64,000 nt of DNA, taken from assembly GCA_015485155.1 (NCBI GenBank), contig WFUF01000016.1, forward strand, positions 62,001-126,000. The letters are read 5' to 3'. The first letter of the stretch is position 1, and each line of letters starts with the position of its first letter. Below are positions 61,777 to 64,000 of the stretch, in pieces. The position numbers were made by a program, and so were the translations under genes. The notes under the pieces were generated by a model. That model saw only the letters and a list, made by a program, of their open reading frames with translations. It ran no database searches and was not told where the DNA came from. Source of the stretch: Robiginitomaculum sp. GTDB lineage: Bacteria > Pseudomonadota > Alphaproteobacteria > Caulobacterales > Maricaulaceae.

Positions 61777-62913
61777 TCAAAACCCCCTGAATCTGGCAAA
61801 CCGGTTTGAGTGAAACCATCCATCACCCAGCAATTCCTGTGCAGCGCGTATGCGCTTCATATAAAGCCCCATGTCCAACTCGTCCGTCATGCCAATACCA
61901 CCCAGCATCTGCACACCTTCATTGGCTGCCAGAATTGCAACCTCACCCGATTTTGCCTTGGCCAAAGAAGCAATCATCGCCGCATGTTCAGGAGCATTCT
62001 CAAAATCCTGCGCCGCCTTTAATACTGCCGAGCGCACCAGCTCCAACTCCGAGTACAAATGAGCCGCACGGTGTTGCAGACCTTGAAATGAGCCGATGAT
62101 CTGCCCGAATTGTTTGCGCTCTTTCAAATATGCAATGCTGGTTTCAAAACAGGCCAGAGACGCACCAAGCATTTCCGCTGACAAGCCAATGCGCCCGGCA
62201 TTTAGTGCTGGCTCAAGCATGGATAGACCAGCCCCTTCTTCGCCAATCAAATCGCCACCGGAAACTTCTACATTATCAAAACTGATATTGGCATAATTGC
62301 GCGAATCCAGCAATTTGATCTGCTCCGAAACTATGCCATTTGCATTGGCATCAAGCATAAACAGACTTAAACCATCAACGTCTTTTGCCTGACCTCCGGT
62401 TCGGGCCAGAACCAACAGGCCATCAGCTTGCAATCCCTCAAATACATATGATTTTTGTCCATTTAGCCGATAGCCATTGCCGGATTTTTCCGCAGACATG
62501 GACACGGCAGAAGGATCATGTTTCACCCCTTCTTCCAATGCCAGGGCAATTACCGCCTCGCCTTTAGCCAGCTTTGGCAGCCAATTGGATTTAGTGTCTT
62601 CACTGGCACCGCGCAGTGCCGTTGCCGCAATTACCGAGCTGGATAAAAATGGACTGGCGGTTAAATTACGACCCATTTCCTCCAAAATCAAAGCAGCACC
62701 ACCAAGACCAAAATCAAGCCCGCCGAATTGTTCCTCGACCAGAATCCCGGCCCAGCCCATCTCGGCCATTTGCGCCCACAAATCCCGTGACCAGCCCAGA
62801 GCATCACCATTATCACGCAAGGCACGAAATGCACTTACCGGCGCAGCATCACTTAAAAAACCTTTGGCTGCATCGCGCAGCATTTCCTGTTCTTCGGTAT
62901 AAATCAGAGCCAT
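61777..62913 (-). CDS. Acyl-CoA dehydrogenase, probable non-catalytic partner subunit
   Basis: A 378-residue ACAD-fold protein: an N-terminal MALIYTEEQEMLRDAAKGFL, GGLDFGLGGAALILEEMGR, RKQFGQIIGSFQGLQHRAAH and MLGGIGMTDELDMGLYMKRI. It ends in ELLGDGWFHSNRFARF, where catalytic members have an EGT segment with the base Glu, and no such Glu is seen here. With the adjacent 62915 gene it matches the two-chain (alpha-beta) acyl-CoA dehydrogenases described for steroid-side-chain and related pathways. The ATG is one base past the upstream stop. Confidence 0.88.
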   Translation of the reverse strand: MALIYTEEQEMLRDAAKGFLSDAAPVSAFRALRDNGDALGWSRDLWAQMAEMGWAGILVEEQFGGLDFGLGGAALILEEMGRNLTASPFLSSSVIAATALRGASEDTKSNWLPKLAKGEAVIALALEEGVKHDPSAVSMSAEKSGNGYRLNGQKSYVFEGLQADGLLVLARTGGQAKDVDGLSLFMLDANANGIVSEQIKLLDSRNYANISFDNVEVSGGDLIGEEGAGLSMLEPALNAGRIGLSAEMLGASLACFETSIAYLKERKQFGQIIGSFQGLQHRAAHLYSELELVRSAVLKAAQDFENAPEHAAMIASLAKAKSGEVAILAANEGVQMLGGIGMTDELDMGLYMKRIRAAQELLGDGWFHSNRFARFRGF

Positions 62914-62914
62914 T

Positions 62915-64000
62915 TCAAACCACCTTGGGATCAGGAAGACCCAGAATTCGCTTGGAAATAATGTTCAATTGCACCTCCGAAGTGCCCCCCTCAATGGAAT
63001 TGCCCTTGGTGCGCAGCCATTGCCGGGCGAGTTGCCCATCTTTTGAGGCCTCACCCTCCCATTGTAGAGCAGACAAGCCTTTGCTGGCCATCATCAGTTC
63101 AAAACGGCGCTTGTTTAACTCGGTACCATAGTATTTTAGCATTGATGAACGCGCTCCAACCCCCTGCCCGGCTTTGGCCTCGTCCTTGGCCCGTTCCATG
63201 GTCAACAAGAACGCCCAGCCATCCATCTCGGCGCTGGCTATTTTGCTTCTTAACGAGGTATCAATTAGCTCACCATTTTCATTTGCCCCAAGGGCAAGAA
63301 CTGCAATTTCACCCAAGCTGCGTGAAGCAGATGAAGACCCGCCGGAGCCACCTATCATTTCACGCTCATGAGTAAGCAGGTATTTGGCAATATCCCAACC
63401 GCGATCAAGAGTGCCCACAAGGTTTTCTTTTGGAACCTTCACATTGTCAAAAAACGTCTCGCAAAACGGGGACTTGCCTGAGATCAGGGTGATCGGCTTG
63501 GTACTGACCCCGGGGCTGGCCATATCGAACAACACGAATGAAATACCCAAATGCTTGGGAGCCTCACGATTGGTGCGTACCAGACAAAATATCCAGTCCG
63601 ATTGATCAGCATAGGATGTCCAGATTTTTTGGCCATTGATCAAAAAGTGATCGCCCTTATCCTCGCATTTGGTTTGCAAACTGGCCAGATCAGAACCGGC
63701 TCCCGGTTCAGAATAACCCTGACACCATCTGATCTCACCGCGAACGATTGGCGGCAGGAACCGTTTTTTTTGTTCCTCAGAGCCAAACTTTAACAAAGCT
63801 GGCCCCAACATCCATACTCCAAAACTTTGCAATGGAGGACGGGCCTTAATGCGTGCCATTTCGGATTTCAAAATTTTGGCCTGATCTTTGTCCAGTCCGC
63901 CGCCGCCATATTCGCGGGGCCACTCAGGCGCTGTCCAGCCCTTTGCCGCCATCGCGTCCAGCCAGTTCTTCTGATCTTCGCTGATGAATTTTGCATTGCG
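62915..64000 (-). CDS. Acyl-CoA dehydrogenase, catalytic partner (5' end outside window)
   Basis: At least 361 residues; the frame is open to the end of the window, so the N-terminus is missing. It has [36 protein letters not shown], a loop FCETFFDNVKVPKENLVG, and a C-terminal NSIEGGTSEVQLNIISKRIL with the Glu of the EGT-type catalytic segment. This is the larger, active chain of a probable heteromeric dehydrogenase with the next gene. Further operon genes may lie upstream of the window. Confidence 0.9.
   Translation of the reverse strand, partial: RNAKFISEDQKNWLDAMAAKGWTAPEWPREYGGGGLDKDQAKILKSEMARIKARPPLQSFGVWMLGPALLKFGSEEQKKRFLPPIVRGEIRWCQGYSEPGAGSDLASLQTKCEDKGDHFLINGQKIWTSYADQSDWIFCLVRTNREAPKHLGISFVLFDMASPGVSTKPITLISGKSPFCETFFDNVKVPKENLVGTLDRGWDIAKYLLTHEREMIGGSGGSSSASRSLGEIAVLALGANENGELIDTSLRSKIASAEMDGWAFLLTMERAKDEAKAGQGVGARSSMLKYYGTELNKRRFELMMASKGLSALQWEGEASKDGQLARQWLRTKGNSIEGGTSEVQLNIISKRILGLPDPKVV

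Noticed and set aside
57359-64000. Definite steroid or bile-acid degradation cluster
   Set aside because: The paired dehydrogenases are suggestive, but no ring-cleavage, ketosteroid or thiolase genes are present; the claim would be too specific.

Overview
The window is one contiguous stretch of an alphaproteobacterial chromosome of moderate, slightly AT-leaning base composition. The best lineage marker is an SpmX-like gene at 36.7-38.1 kb: a degenerate GH24 muramidase fold, a long acidic linker and two C-terminal membrane helices. That architecture is known from stalked and budding Caulobacterales, so I infer a marine member of the Caulobacterales/Hyphomonadaceae group. Two large TonB-dependent receptors, several acyl-CoA dehydrogenases, a TadG-like protein and alphaproteobacterial intergenic repeats (AGCATTTT...AAAAGTGGGAACCGGTTTTGCGG type) fit this. 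I saw no tRNA, rRNA, CRISPR array, prophage or intact insertion sequence.

Region by region. 0-12.6 kb: the 3' end of propionyl-CoA carboxylase beta, then a catabolic and uptake island. On the minus strand lie a TonB receptor, an esterase, an allene-oxide-cyclase-like secreted protein, an SDR and a VOC protein, followed by marR, an unusual metallo-beta-lactamase-fold protein, an FAD monooxygenase and a DUF2783 protein. Divergent on the plus strand are a cupin, an acyl-CoA ligase and a LuxR-type regulator. The substrate is unknown; an aromatic or phenolic compound is the best guess. 12.6-23 kb: a 600-base intergenic region with repeats and a candidate small RNA, then rnd, tgt (with an altered zinc site), mccB, a TlpA-like thioredoxin, a cNMP-binding patatin protein and a second TonB receptor.

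23-33.4 kb: a complete branched-chain amino acid operon, ilvC-ilvG-ilvM-leuA-ilvE-leuC-leuD-leuB, with ilvD convergent to it. It is preceded by a leader peptide rich in Leu/Ile/Val codons and a four-segment transcription attenuator that can be read directly from the sequence. The gene order, the IlvM-type small subunit and the attenuator resemble gammaproteobacterial (ilvGM, Xanthomonas-type) systems more than the usual alphaproteobacterial arrangement. 33.4-42.8 kb: a VapBC toxin-antitoxin pair, isovaleryl-CoA dehydrogenase, a TadG-like protein, spmX, a Kelch protein, mgtE, an arsenic operon (arsR-acr3-arsC) and the remains of an IS5-type element.

42.8-57.3 kb: a cell-envelope block. pepA-holC-I78 inhibitor lipoprotein diverges from lptF-lptG-lptD-surA, followed by a YghU-like GST, an ECF sigma factor with a cysteine-rich tail, an Aas-like ligase and penicillin-binding protein 1A. 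57.3-64 kb: a seven-gene minus-strand acyl-CoA catabolic operon (three acyl-CoA dehydrogenases, two SDRs, a MaoC hydratase and a quinone-oxidoreductase-like protein), cut by the window end. Its first two dehydrogenases look like the two chains of a heteromeric enzyme.
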